Virus record (IMG/VR): IMGVR_UViG_3300004461_001625
Span: 1-61,990 of that record
DNA from: a virus
Strand: one strand, 5' to 3'
DNA length: 61,990 nucleotides
Part shown: in pieces, positions 51,510-60,596 of the stretch
Layout: each line of letters begins with the position of its first letter
Position numbering within the stretch: the first letter of the stretch is position 1
Made by a program: the position numbers and the translations under genes
The notes under the pieces: model-generated
Seen by the model: the letters and a program-made list of their open reading frames with translations, nothing else
What the model was told of the DNA's origin: nothing
Databases searched by the model: none

Positions 51510-53352
51510 TTATTTTTGCAAATTTTTCTATTTCTTCTTCAGATAATTCTAACCTATCCCAACCACCAGAAGGTAAAAATGTTTTAACATATTTTCTTCT
51601 TTCTTTTTCTAATTCATTATGATCATTAAAAAATTCATTAATGCAATAATATTTTTTAATATTCTCATTTAATATTATAGAAAAATTTGTCACAGAACTT
51701 ATTCTTCCTATAAAAATAGGAAATTTAGATAGCATATGTACATCTCTAAAAAGCTCATATGCATTATCTTTCTTTTCCCAGTTAAGTATTTGTTGAGTAA
51801 CTTGAGAATCTGTTTGGTCGGTTAGGTCTACTCTTTCTATATTAAAATAATAAATAGGTGGAAGATCGGAAAACGTTTTTAAATACTCAATGCTCTTTAC
51901 TGCATCACTTGCTATAAAAATCTTATTAATATTAGGATTTTCTTTTATAACCTTACGAATTAAAATAAGGTAATCACTTAACTCTGCCTTACCCCACTCT
52001 GTATGTAAATTCATATCAGTAGTTCTTAGATGAACTCCTAATGTATTAGAATCTAACTTCCACTTTTTATAATAATTATTTACATCATTTATTAATGAAG
52101 GTTTCCATTTACATAATGTATTGACGACCTTTCTCATAATAGGCAAAAGATCCTTATCCCTTTTATTAGTAATAAGATTAGTACAAGGTATTATATAATT
52201 ATCATTACATAGATTAGGGCGATAAAGATTTAATACTTTATTATTTTCGTTTGGAGATTGATCAAAAACAAAATCAAACCAATTAGGAACTCTTCGTAGT
52301 CCTTTATTGTCTTTAAGCCAATGGCTTTTAATATGCTCACCTAATTTTATATAAATTGATGGTGCTTCTTCTATTGTTTTTAGCAACTTAGGATTATGTA
52401 CAAGAGATTTAACCATTACTTCTAATTGAGAAAGTGTCCCACCGCCGTCTAAATTAAAATCAATAGTTAAATTATCCGAAGATTCACTTTTTAAAAGATC
52501 AGATAAACCTGACCTCCAAATAATATCGCCAAAACTTAAGTGTTTAAAACATTCTTTAAAATTATGCTTAATTTCTTTTTCTTTTGAATTGTAAAATTCA
52601 GAAGTTAATTTATTGCTAGTTAAGATATCATATAATTCTTCAGCTGTATTAAAAAATATCATACCATCTGTATTAAACCCTTCCCATTGCTTAGTATCTT
52701 TATGGCCCCATATTATAGGAATAGTACCAGTTAACATACAATCTAAATGTTTCTCTGTTAAAAAATAAGGAAATTCGTTTTCTACAACTATTTCATATCT
52801 ATAATCCTTTAATACATCAATCTTTTTTACAGGATTATTCCAATCAACAGTCTTAGGTATTTTATTTTTTATATAGTCCCTTGCAGTATGTCTTAATATA
52901 TGCCCTTGCAGCCCAAGGTTTTTATTAGACCATATAGCCGTGACATTTTTACTTTTATTATAAATTTTTCTTTCATTAGAATCAATAAAAGTTCTGGAAC
53001 CAGCTATATAATACTTATACTTTTCCGGATATTTACCTGTGCCTTTCCATGCAGGGTAATGAACAAATATTAAATCAAATAAATGTTCATTCTCTAAAAT
53101 CCAAGAATGTAAAGCTCTATTAAAACTCATAGGTTCCATTTGAACCATAACTTTATATTTTTGATTTGAATTTTTAACTATAGTTTCTAAATTATCTAGT
53201 GAACCGTCATAATCTACAAAAATAGCAACATCTGTAGGATCATTAGTCCATTCTATATACTGACTAGGTGTAGAAGGTAAATGCCCAGCCCTCTCCTCAT
53301 TTCCAAAGTTCCATTTATCCCAATATAAATTAATTTTTCTTTTTTTATTCAT
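51502..53352 (-). CDS. bifunctional glycosyltransferase: GT10-like plus fucosyltransferase fold
   Basis: I place the ATG at 53352 (MNKKRKINLYWDKW); upstream codons belong to the overlap with the dehydratase. Part one (about residues 1-290) ends in YRYEIVVENEFPYFLTEKHLDCML, TGTIPIIWGHK, the acceptor/donor signature of GT10 alpha-1,3-fucosyltransferases. Part two (about 320-615) has TLGVHLRTTDMNLHTEW and NKIFIASDAVKSIEYL, then FIGRISSVTNFSIIL, a second fucosyltransferase-type fold resembling the protein at 21498. Two transferases in one 616-aa chain would add sugars in sequence. It overlaps the stop of the dehydratase by 8 nt. Confidence 0.75.
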   Translation of the reverse strand: MNKKRKINLYWDKWNFGNEERAGHLPSTPSQYIEWTNDPTDVAIFVDYDGSLDNLETIVKNSNQKYKVMVQMEPMSFNRALHSWILENEHLFDLIFVHYPAWKGTGKYPEKYKYYIAGSRTFIDSNERKIYNKSKNVTAIWSNKNLGLQGHILRHTARDYIKNKIPKTVDWNNPVKKIDVLKDYRYEIVVENEFPYFLTEKHLDCMLTGTIPIIWGHKDTKQWEGFNTDGMIFFNTAEELYDILTSNKLTSEFYNSKEKEIKHNFKECFKHLSFGDIIWRSGLSDLLKSESSDNLTIDFNLDGGGTLSQLEVMVKSLVHNPKLLKTIEEAPSIYIKLGEHIKSHWLKDNKGLRRVPNWFDFVFDQSPNENNKVLNLYRPNLCNDNYIIPCTNLITNKRDKDLLPIMRKVVNTLCKWKPSLINDVNNYYKKWKLDSNTLGVHLRTTDMNLHTEWGKAELSDYLILIRKVIKENPNINKIFIASDAVKSIEYLKTFSDLPPIYYFNIERVDLTDQTDSQVTQQILNWEKKDNAYELFRDVHMLSKFPIFIGRISSVTNFSIILNENIKKYYCINEFFNDHNELEKERRKYVKTFLPSGGWDRLELSEEEIEKFAKIND

Positions 53353-54406
53353 TGCCTTCTCTTTTAAATTCAGGAACAATACTTTTCATTAATAGAAGTA
53401 TTTTGTAAAAATCATTTGATCTAATTTTAGATAACTTTTCTATTTTAGGAATAAGTGTTTTAAAGTCATAATCTATATGATTAAGTTTCATTATATTATT
53501 ATCTTCGGTAGTTACCATATTTTCGCCATCACATAATAGTTCTTCATATAGCTTTTCACCGGGCCTTAATCCTATGTATTCTATCTTAGCTTTACTTTTA
53601 AAATGTTTAATAAGATTTTTTGCTAAATCATTTATACTTACAGGTTCTCCCATATCAAATAAAAATACTTCTCCACCTTTACCTAATACACTCCCCTGTA
53701 AAACCAATTGGCATGCCTCAGGTATAGTCATAAAGTATCTTATAACTTCTTTATGGGTAACACTTACAGGACCACCGCTTTTAATTTGTTTTAAAAATGT
53801 TGGAATTACTGAGCCTTCAGATCCTAATACATTACCAAATCTTGTTACTATAAAATTAGTGGCTGACTTAGTTTCTAAAAACTGAGTATATAATTCTGCT
53901 ATTCTTTTCGTAGCACCCATTATGTTTGTAGGATTAACTGCTTTATCTGTTGATACCATAACAAATTTATCAACCTCATTCATAAAAGAAATATCAGCAA
54001 CATTCTTTGTTCCTAGAACATTTGTTTTAATTGCTTCAATTGGATTAGCCTCCATCATAGGAACATGTTTATAAGCAGCTGCATGAAATACTACGTTAGG
54101 TTTAAAGCTTTCAAAAACTTCTTCTAATCTATACTTATCTCTTACATCACCTATTACATATTTTATATGAGATTTTGGATTTGACCTACTAATCTCTTGT
54201 TCCAAATGAAACATAGATGCTTCAGCATTATCAAAAACAGTTACTGATGAGGCATTAAAATTAACAAGTTGTCTTACTATTTCACTACCTATTGAACCTG
54301 CACCACCGGTTACAAGTATTCTTTTACCTTTAATAAAATCTTTTATTAACTTAAGATCAGTTACTATAGGCTTGCGATTAAGCAGCTTAGAATAGTTTAA
54401 TTTCAT
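53345..54406 (-). CDS. PglF/FlaA1-type UDP-GlcNAc 4,6-dehydratase
   Basis: A 353-aa SDR dehydratase. NAD loop ILVTGGAGSIGSEIV (30-44), HAAAYKHVPMMEANP (109-122) and active-site stretch VSTDKAVNPTNIMGATKR (151-168), with T153-D154-K155 and Met163 where classical SDRs have Tyr. This Met form marks the retaining 4,6-dehydratases of the PglF/WbpM/CapD group. It lacks the N-terminal membrane domain of PglF (590 aa) and is soluble like FlaA1 (333 aa). It makes UDP-4-keto-6-deoxy-GlcNAc, substrate for the PglE-like aminotransferase at 49816. Its 5' ATG overlaps the kdsA 3' end by 4 nt. Confidence 0.9.
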   Translation of the reverse strand: MKLNYSKLLNRKPIVTDLKLIKDFIKGKRILVTGGAGSIGSEIVRQLVNFNASSVTVFDNAEASMFHLEQEISRSNPKSHIKYVIGDVRDKYRLEEVFESFKPNVVFHAAAYKHVPMMEANPIEAIKTNVLGTKNVADISFMNEVDKFVMVSTDKAVNPTNIMGATKRIAELYTQFLETKSATNFIVTRFGNVLGSEGSVIPTFLKQIKSGGPVSVTHKEVIRYFMTIPEACQLVLQGSVLGKGGEVFLFDMGEPVSINDLAKNLIKHFKSKAKIEYIGLRPGEKLYEELLCDGENMVTTEDNNIMKLNHIDYDFKTLIPKIEKLSKIRSNDFYKILLLMKSIVPEFKREGNE

Positions 54407-55149
54407 ATATTATTTATTTGAGACACTAACCAATCCAATTCTACTTGACTAGCAGAATCAGAAATAGCATTCTCAGGATCAGGGTGTGTTTCAATAAATA
54501 CGCCATCATATTCAAAAATCTTTGCTGCTTGAGCATATTGTTTAGCTAATTTACGACTACCTCCAGTTATACCTTCTCCAGCCATTTGGGTTGAATGAGT
54601 ACAATCTAAAATAACTTTGTCTGCAAATTCTTTCATTACATCTACACCTCTAAAATCTACAATTAATCTATCATAACCAAAATTAGATCCTCTTTCAGTT
54701 ACCCACACTTCACAATTAGGATCAACTTCCTTTATCTTTGCAACTGCATGTTTCATTGATTCAGCAGATAGCCATTGACCTTTTTTAATATTAATTATAT
54801 TAAAGTTTTTTGCACATGCAATTAAAAGATCTGTTTGTCTGCATAAGAATGCTGGTATTTGAATAACATCAACAACTTCAGACAGTGGTAATGCTTGGTT
54901 AGGATTATGAATATCAGTTACAATTTTAATGTTAGGATAATGGTGTTTGACTGTTCTCATAATTTCCATCCCTTCATCTAAACCTGGACCTCTATCTGAA
55001 TGTATTGAAGTTCTATTAGCTTTATCAAAAGAACCTTTGAGATACCATTCCTTGGTTCCCATGTAGCCATCTAAAGTTTTTGCTACTTCTAAAAAGTTGT
55101 CCTCGTTTTCAATACTGCAAGGACCAAGTATATATGTATAGTTTTTCAT
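54403..55149 (-). CDS. kdsA: KDO-8-phosphate synthase (KdsA-like)
   Basis: A 248-aa aldolase of the DAHP/KDO8P synthase family. ILGPCSIEN (start), GSFDKANRTSIHSDRGPGLDEG, VVDVIQIPAFLCRQTDLL, INIKKGQWLSAE, TERGSNFGYDRLIVDFRG and FIETHPDPENAISD are all KdsA signatures. Bacterial KdsA is about 280 aa, so it is slightly short. It condenses arabinose-5-phosphate with PEP to KDO-8-phosphate, the precursor of the LPS sugar KDO. A phage copy suggests altered host LPS or a KDO-like sugar on the virion. It overlaps the nrdA start by one nucleotide. Confidence 0.93.
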   Translation of the reverse strand: MKNYTYILGPCSIENEDNFLEVAKTLDGYMGTKEWYLKGSFDKANRTSIHSDRGPGLDEGMEIMRTVKHHYPNIKIVTDIHNPNQALPLSEVVDVIQIPAFLCRQTDLLIACAKNFNIINIKKGQWLSAESMKHAVAKIKEVDPNCEVWVTERGSNFGYDRLIVDFRGVDVMKEFADKVILDCTHSTQMAGEGITGGSRKLAKQYAQAAKIFEYDGVFIETHPDPENAISDSASQVELDWLVSQINNI

Positions 55150-56924
55150 TACCCATCACAGCTTAAACATTCTTCCATTGCTGATTTAGCAATATCTCCT
55201 CTTAATACAGATTCAGTTCTCATATAATAAAGAGTTTTAATTCCTTGCTTCCATGCTTCAAGATGAACTTGATTAATCCATTTAGGAGTAGCTTCTTTTG
55301 GAAAAGCAAGATTTAAAGAAACTGCCTGATCTACATATTGTTGTCTTATACCACCTTGTCTTATTAAATCTAATTGATTAATTTCTTTAAATGTTTTAAA
55401 TACATCTTTAAAAGGAACGCCTTCTTGAAATTCTGGTACATCTTTACATTTAATTAACATACCTTTTAAGAAACACCAATCATCTAAAAATTTAAGACCT
55501 TGTACAGAACCACCATCTGCCATGATCTTATCCCATACTTTTTTATTATTATGTCCCATTTTTTCTAAGTAACCTAATAATTGTTGATTCTTTCTAATAA
55601 AAGTCCCTTTGGCCGATTGATCTGTCCATATATTAGCAGGTACTGGTTCTATACCAGCAGAAATTCCACCAGCTAATTTTGAATTAGACACTGTTGGAGC
55701 AACTGCTCTTAGGTGAGTATTTCTAAAGCCAGTATCTCTACACCATAAAGGTTCTCCGTACGCCTCGGCAAGATCTCGGCTTGCCCTTTCACTTTCTACT
55801 TTTATTTGAGAAAATATATTACGAGTTTCATACTGTGCTTCTAAACCTTCAAACGCAATACCTCTTTGTTGCAAATAAGTATGCCATCCTAATACACCTA
55901 AACCTACTGCTCTACCTTTTTCTGCTGTTCTTACGGAGTTTTCAAAACCTTTTCTATATTTAGCCTTTTGAATAAATTCTTCAAGTACACCGTCTAAAAA
56001 CCATGTTGCATCATAAATAAGATTAGTATTTTTCCATTCATCATATTTAGAAAGATTAAGAGAACTTAAACAACAAACAAAAGAATGATTTTCATCTGTA
56101 TGTAAAACAATTTCAGAACAAATGTTAGTCATAAATACTTTTAAACCATTTCTCTTGTATGCCTCAGGATTTTGTTTATTAACATTTCCTCTATACATTA
56201 TATAAGGTTGCCCAGTCTGTCTTCTTTTTCTTTGGACTGCTGCATACCTTTTTCTAGATTCTGCATCTCCTTCTAAAACATTTCTCATAAACTTATCACC
56301 TATGACAACACATTGGTTTGTATTTAAACACTGTCTATTAATATCACCTTTAGGTTCTCTAATTTCTAACCATTCCCAAAAATCTCCATGTTCTATACTT
56401 AAATTAGTACTTGCTGCTCCTCTTCTAACCGCTCCTTGATTAGTGGCAAGAATTGTAGAATCATTAATTTTAATAAAGGGTACTACACCATCGCTTGTTC
56501 CATTATCAGTTATATTAGATCCGGCTGGTCTGATTTGATTATGACCTACTCCTACACCACCACCATGTTTTGCTAATAACATAAGTTCTAAATTCTTTTG
56601 GCCTATATCATTAATGCTATCCGCTACATCTATACCAAAACAACTAATAGGTAAACCTCTTTCAGATCCAGTGTTGCTTAATACTGGTGATGCTAAATTT
56701 AACCACCCTTTCCAAATGTACTTCATAAACTTATCTGCCATTTCTGGTTTCTTAAGCCTATTAGCTACAGTTGTTGCTACTCTCCAGTATGCATCCTTTG
56801 GGGTTTCTCCTGGTAAACAATATCCTCTTGATATTGTATTTAAGTAAACATCGGTATGCCCCCAGTCAGGATAATCAACGCCTCTTTCCCATCCTAATTC
56901 TTTTTCTATTTGATCTGCTGTCAT
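55149..56924 (-). CDS. nrdA: ribonucleotide reductase, class I large subunit (NrdA-like)
   Basis: A 591-aa class I RNR large chain. It has no ATP-cone domain at the N terminus. Motifs: LNLASPVLSNTG, LPISCFGIDV (first redox Cys), HGGGVGVGHNQIRPAG, VFMTNICSEIVL (radical Cys and Glu pair), FVCCLSSLNL (second redox Cys), and C-terminal AMEECLSCDG with CxxC-type exit cysteines. It reduces ribonucleoside diphosphates with NrdB at 57557. A 200-aa acyltransferase gene separates nrdA and nrdB. Lack of an ATP cone implies no dATP shut-off by that domain. Confidence 0.94.
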   Translation of the reverse strand: MTADQIEKELGWERGVDYPDWGHTDVYLNTISRGYCLPGETPKDAYWRVATTVANRLKKPEMADKFMKYIWKGWLNLASPVLSNTGSERGLPISCFGIDVADSINDIGQKNLELMLLAKHGGGVGVGHNQIRPAGSNITDNGTSDGVVPFIKINDSTILATNQGAVRRGAASTNLSIEHGDFWEWLEIREPKGDINRQCLNTNQCVVIGDKFMRNVLEGDAESRKRYAAVQRKRRQTGQPYIMYRGNVNKQNPEAYKRNGLKVFMTNICSEIVLHTDENHSFVCCLSSLNLSKYDEWKNTNLIYDATWFLDGVLEEFIQKAKYRKGFENSVRTAEKGRAVGLGVLGWHTYLQQRGIAFEGLEAQYETRNIFSQIKVESERASRDLAEAYGEPLWCRDTGFRNTHLRAVAPTVSNSKLAGGISAGIEPVPANIWTDQSAKGTFIRKNQQLLGYLEKMGHNNKKVWDKIMADGGSVQGLKFLDDWCFLKGMLIKCKDVPEFQEGVPFKDVFKTFKEINQLDLIRQGGIRQQYVDQAVSLNLAFPKEATPKWINQVHLEAWKQGIKTLYYMRTESVLRGDIAKSAMEECLSCDG

Positions 56925-56944
56925 TTTTATTTAATTTTCTTTGG

Positions 56945-57547
56945 TCATCTTGACCATTCAATATTTCTTTTTATTATTTTTGCAGGTGTACCTGCAATTA
57001 TTACATTACTTTCTTCAAATGATTTATTAACCAATGATGATGATCCAATAACACAGTCATCTTTAATATTAACACCCTTCATAATTTTACTATATGCACA
57101 AACCCAAACATGATTTCCTATGATAATATCAGAAGGATTATTAATTCTATCGTGAGTACCTTTTTCATATATAAAATGGCTATCACCAGTTCTCATTTCA
57201 ATATCATGAGCAAATAAACAGTCATTACCTATGATCACCTTTTTACCTTCTAATGATGCTATATGTAATCCTTCAATCCTTGTATTATTTCCAATTATTA
57301 TAGAAGTATTATATTCTAACCAAAGTAATGCATTTTGATGAATCCTAGTATTAGATTTAATATGTAAAATAGAATCTGATCCTTCAAAGCGAAATTTAAC
57401 ATTATATAATTTAACACCTTCATCAATAATCAAAGTATTATTTTGACCGTATGTTAGGATTTCACAATTTACCATTTCAACCGATGAGTGAATGTTAATT
57501 ATATGACCTTTTATTTCTAAGTCATTTTTTATGTTATTTATATACAT
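56945..57547 (-). CDS. hexapeptide-repeat acetyltransferase
   Basis: A 200-aa left-handed beta-helix protein: repeated turns such as YNTSIIIGNNTRIEGLHIASLEGKKVIIGNDCLFAHDIEM and ...IIIGNHVWVCAYSKIMKGVNIKDDCVIGSSSLVNKSF, ending AGTPAKIIKR. This is the WbbJ/LacA-type O-acetyltransferase fold that uses acetyl-CoA. A His in the GDSHFIY segment may be catalytic. It likely acetylates a sugar. It is odd to find it between nrdB and nrdA, a splitting of the RNR genes that suggests insertion of a surface-sugar gene. Confidence 0.78.
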   Translation of the reverse strand: MYINNIKNDLEIKGHIINIHSSVEMVNCEILTYGQNNTLIIDEGVKLYNVKFRFEGSDSILHIKSNTRIHQNALLWLEYNTSIIIGNNTRIEGLHIASLEGKKVIIGNDCLFAHDIEMRTGDSHFIYEKGTHDRINNPSDIIIGNHVWVCAYSKIMKGVNIKDDCVIGSSSLVNKSFEESNVIIAGTPAKIIKRNIEWSR

Positions 57548-57556
57548 ATTTAAAAT

Positions 57557-58552
57557 TTACCAAATGTCATCCCAATCATCACCTTCACCTGCTTTAGCAT
57601 AATCAGTTGGTCTGATTGCAAAAAAGTCAGTATGGGTATGGCCGCCTGTTAAATGATAAAACCAGTCTAAAGCATCAGCTGATTTTTCATCATATTCAAA
57701 TATCGGATCTAATCCTAATTCTTGTAATTTTTCATTTGTTCTTCTATAAATAAAATTCTTTAAGTCGTAAGCCTTTAAATTTTCAATATCACCCATTTCA
57801 AAAATCTTATCAATATAATCATGCTCCATATCTACCATTAACTTTGCAGCTTCATAAATAGATTCTTTAACATCGTCCCTTAATGTTTCATCCTCAGAAC
57901 ACATATGATTAAATAACCTACATCCCATTTTAGAATGCAACGATTCATCTCTTACGGACCATTTCATCTGTTGGCCAATTCCTTTTAAAAGATTTCTCAT
58001 TTGAAAACTATATAAAACTGCGAATGAACTATATAAAGATACACCTTCAGCAAATGCAGAAAATATTGCAAGACTTCTAGCAACTTCCTTTCTTGCATCT
58101 TTATTTTTTAATAAATCTTTATCAGTATAATCAGCCTTTGTTGACATTAAGAAGTCAAATTTATCAGCCATTGAAGGTTCATGTAAAAATGCAGTATAAT
58201 CTTCAAGACCTAATGTTTCATTTAAATAACTATAAGCAACTGCATGAATTGTTTCTTGTGAACCAAACATCATTGCCATTTGTCTTATCTCATGTTTAGG
58301 AAACCATTTTGTAACCATTCCTGTCCAATAATCAGATACTGCACATTCAGTTTGAGCAAACCCTAAAAGAATATTGCCTACTAAGTTTTTTTCATGAGGT
58401 TTTATATTTTCATTCCAATCCTTTAAATCACCTTGCATTGATATTTCAGTATGTAACCAAAATGCTTGTGCTTGTGGTAGCCAACCATCCAAATAATATT
58501 CAGGGTATTCAAAAGGTTTATATTCGACTCGATTAGTGAAAAGTTTGCTCAT
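57557..58552 (-). CDS. nrdB: ribonucleotide reductase small subunit (NrdB-like)
   Basis: A 331-aa ferritin-like RNR chain. Metal ligands are readable: E69 (QTECAVSDYW), E100 and H103 (SQETIHAVAYSYL), E169 (AFAEGVSLYSSF), E203 and H206 (RDESLHSKMG). The radical tyrosine is probably Y107 in HAVAY. The C terminus ends DDWDDIW, the tail that binds the large subunit. It makes the tyrosyl radical needed by NrdA. A palindromic hairpin lies between polymerase part A and this gene. Confidence 0.93.
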   Translation of the reverse strand: MSKLFTNRVEYKPFEYPEYYLDGWLPQAQAFWLHTEISMQGDLKDWNENIKPHEKNLVGNILLGFAQTECAVSDYWTGMVTKWFPKHEIRQMAMMFGSQETIHAVAYSYLNETLGLEDYTAFLHEPSMADKFDFLMSTKADYTDKDLLKNKDARKEVARSLAIFSAFAEGVSLYSSFAVLYSFQMRNLLKGIGQQMKWSVRDESLHSKMGCRLFNHMCSEDETLRDDVKESIYEAAKLMVDMEHDYIDKIFEMGDIENLKAYDLKNFIYRRTNEKLQELGLDPIFEYDEKSADALDWFYHLTGGHTHTDFFAIRPTDYAKAGEGDDWDDIW

Positions 58553-58576
58553 AGTTTTTTATTATTTTAGACAAAA

Positions 58577-58604
58577 CATGCAACTCAGTAAAAGTAGTTG
58601 CATG
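58577..58604 (-). terminator. hairpin between polymerase part A and nrdB
   Basis: A perfect 9-bp stem (CATGCAACT and AGTTGCATG, loop 10 nt) is followed on the minus strand by TTTTG only. It may be a weak terminator, an attenuator or an mRNA-stabilising end. Confidence 0.6.
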
Positions 58605-58651
58605 TCGTTAATTAGTATTGTTTTTTATTTATTCTACTTAAGACTTGAGTT

Positions 58652-60067
58652 TTAATCATTGTCTTGTTTTTTTAACTCTTGTTCCAAATCATATGCTTTT
58701 TGTTGAAGTCTAAATGATTCTTTCTTATAAGTCTTTCTTTGATCATACAACCTACTTAATACGTCTTTAAGTATTGATCTCTCTGTACTATATACCGCAC
58801 CTGTAACTGAAACAATCCTATCATCACCTACTTCCTTATCTCTAATTTCTGGTTTTACTTTTCTAATAAAACTTTCTGGAGATACATTTAATTGTCTCAT
58901 AATAGAAGGATATAGTGAAGCAAAATCAAACGCAGCTACAGCATTATGCATTCCTGTTTTAGGTTCTTTTACAAAGGCTCCTTCAAATTGTTGTCTTTTA
59001 GTTGGAGGTGCTTTAGGATCTTTTGCCATTACTAAATCTCTGGTTAAAAATTCTCTGGCTAATAATGCTTCAGTAATTGCTACAGGTGATGCTGCTTTAA
59101 ATATACTAATCTGAGTCATATGAGCAATAGTTAAAGCAATTTCCATTGTTTTAATTTTTTCATGAATTAAATAAACTAATGCAGTATCAACAGCATTATA
59201 AAAAATGTATTTAGGATAATCCTTTTCATACATATCCTGTATTGTTCCGTCATATTTAATTTTACGAATACCTACAACAGCTTCACCTACTGTATCTAAT
59301 TTAAAATCTTCTTTAATATCAACAGTCCTATCCCATTTTGCATAAATATCTAAATAATCCATTACGCCTACATGGCATGGAAATTCATGTTTACCAAACG
59401 TTCTACCTATAGGAGAAGCTATAGAAGGATCAATTCCTAATTTCTTACAACGATTTACAATATACTGCCAGTCAAATTGAACATAATTCCAACCTGTCAT
59501 CATAGAAAACTTTTTAACAAAAGAATCCATAAAAGTATAAAGCATATCATACTCATTTTTAAAACATTTAAAGATAAATGAAAATTCTTCGCCTATACTT
59601 TTAAAGTGTTCATCTATTTGTTTTTGAATTTTAGATTGTGTTTGTCTATCTAAATCTTTTGTAGCTAAAACTATACATTGCTTTTCTGGAGTAACAATAC
59701 AAATTGCAGTTACTGGATTAGGTGCCTTGCTTGGTTCTGGAAATGAATCAGTTACCTCTACTTCAATATCTACAAAAAAAGTTTTTGGAAAATGATAACC
59801 GAATATGAGCTCTCTATCAGAAAAAGATAGCTGATCCATATATTCAATAATTCTATACTTATTTAAATATCTTGATCTTGCTTTCTTTACAGAACGACCA
59901 TCCCAGTTTTTAATTTTCTTATCTGCTTTAGGATCGCCGCCTTCACAAACCTCCCAGTTAAACATATCCTCTGGTTGAAGATCATAAGTTTTAAATCTAG
60001 TTTTTCCGTCAAGATTAAAATAAGAAACCCATAATTGGCGATCTTCTTGAGTTATATCTAATAGCAT
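58652..60067 (-). CDS. DNA polymerase family B, N-terminal half (gp43 part A)
   Basis: A 471-aa protein with the 3'-5' exonuclease domain: FVDIEVEVTD (D100, E102), GWNYVQFDW (N194, D199), YNAVDTALV (D294), plus polymerase motif A, AFDFASLYPSIM (D381). It then enters the fingers helices and ends ...YKKESFRLQQKAYDLEQELKKQDND. Motifs B and C are missing; they are in the 374-aa gene at 40790. The T4 gp43 has all in one chain. Both parts are intact ORFs, so the split looks functional rather than a broken gene. Confidence 0.94.
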   Translation of the reverse strand: MLLDITQEDRQLWVSYFNLDGKTRFKTYDLQPEDMFNWEVCEGGDPKADKKIKNWDGRSVKKARSRYLNKYRIIEYMDQLSFSDRELIFGYHFPKTFFVDIEVEVTDSFPEPSKAPNPVTAICIVTPEKQCIVLATKDLDRQTQSKIQKQIDEHFKSIGEEFSFIFKCFKNEYDMLYTFMDSFVKKFSMMTGWNYVQFDWQYIVNRCKKLGIDPSIASPIGRTFGKHEFPCHVGVMDYLDIYAKWDRTVDIKEDFKLDTVGEAVVGIRKIKYDGTIQDMYEKDYPKYIFYNAVDTALVYLIHEKIKTMEIALTIAHMTQISIFKAASPVAITEALLAREFLTRDLVMAKDPKAPPTKRQQFEGAFVKEPKTGMHNAVAAFDFASLYPSIMRQLNVSPESFIRKVKPEIRDKEVGDDRIVSVTGAVYSTERSILKDVLSRLYDQRKTYKKESFRLQQKAYDLEQELKKQDND

Positions 60068-60090
60068 ATTTTATTTTTTATAGGTAATGA

Positions 60091-60585
60091 TTAATAATTG
60101 TTTTCTTGCCTGTTCCAATTCTCTTCATTCTTAGAAAGATAATAATTATAGAACTCTTTTGGAGAAACGCCGATAGCTAAACCTGCATTAAATACAAAAT
60201 GCATTACATCAATCCATTCCATTTTTAATTCCTTTAAATCACCTGGTGTTAAATCAGATAATTTTTGTTTTCTGATTTCAGGATTTTTAGATTTCCAAGG
60301 TTTCCATGCAGCATTACCAACACCGTCTTCGATTCCTCCAACCGCATCTACCATTTCATGTAGCTCATCAATGATTGCATGATTAGTAACCATTAAAAAA
60401 TCTATAACATCACCTATAGTGAACTCTGAGAAAGGTTTTCTACCTTGCTTTTCAAAATACATATTTTGAGTTTTAGCTTGTAGAGAATAAAGTTCTTCTA
60501 ATGAATTAACTTTAACATCATATTCTTTCTCTTTCCAATAATCTCTAACATCGAGATCCTTACATTTATTATCAGTGTTTGCCAT
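60091..60585 (-). CDS. dUTPase-like all-alpha NTP pyrophosphatase (MazG-like)
   Basis: A 164-aa helical protein with the dimeric dUTPase/MazG metal-binding helices: HAIIDELHEMVDAVGG (E-x-x-E type), then ELKMEWIDVMHFVFNAGLAIGV (E and D ligands), and NYYLSKNEENWNRQ at the end. It probably hydrolyses dUTP to dUMP and PPi, keeping uracil out of phage DNA and feeding dTMP synthesis. It is near NrdB, the polymerase part and a Fpg/Nei glycosylase, so the block handles nucleotides and repair. A replication-type motif lies just upstream of the ATG. Confidence 0.84.
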   Translation of the reverse strand: MANTDNKCKDLDVRDYWKEKEYDVKVNSLEELYSLQAKTQNMYFEKQGRKPFSEFTIGDVIDFLMVTNHAIIDELHEMVDAVGGIEDGVGNAAWKPWKSKNPEIRKQKLSDLTPGDLKELKMEWIDVMHFVFNAGLAIGVSPKEFYNYYLSKNEENWNRQENNY

Positions 60586-60596
60586 ACTCTTTTTAA

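Noticed and set aside
53574-53885. Plus-strand ORF of 103 codons
   Set aside because: Antisense to the dehydratase gene, whose motifs are unambiguous on the minus strand.
58563-58604. 13-codon frame between polymerase part A and nrdB
   Set aside because: It lies inside the palindromic hairpin and has no other sign of being translated.
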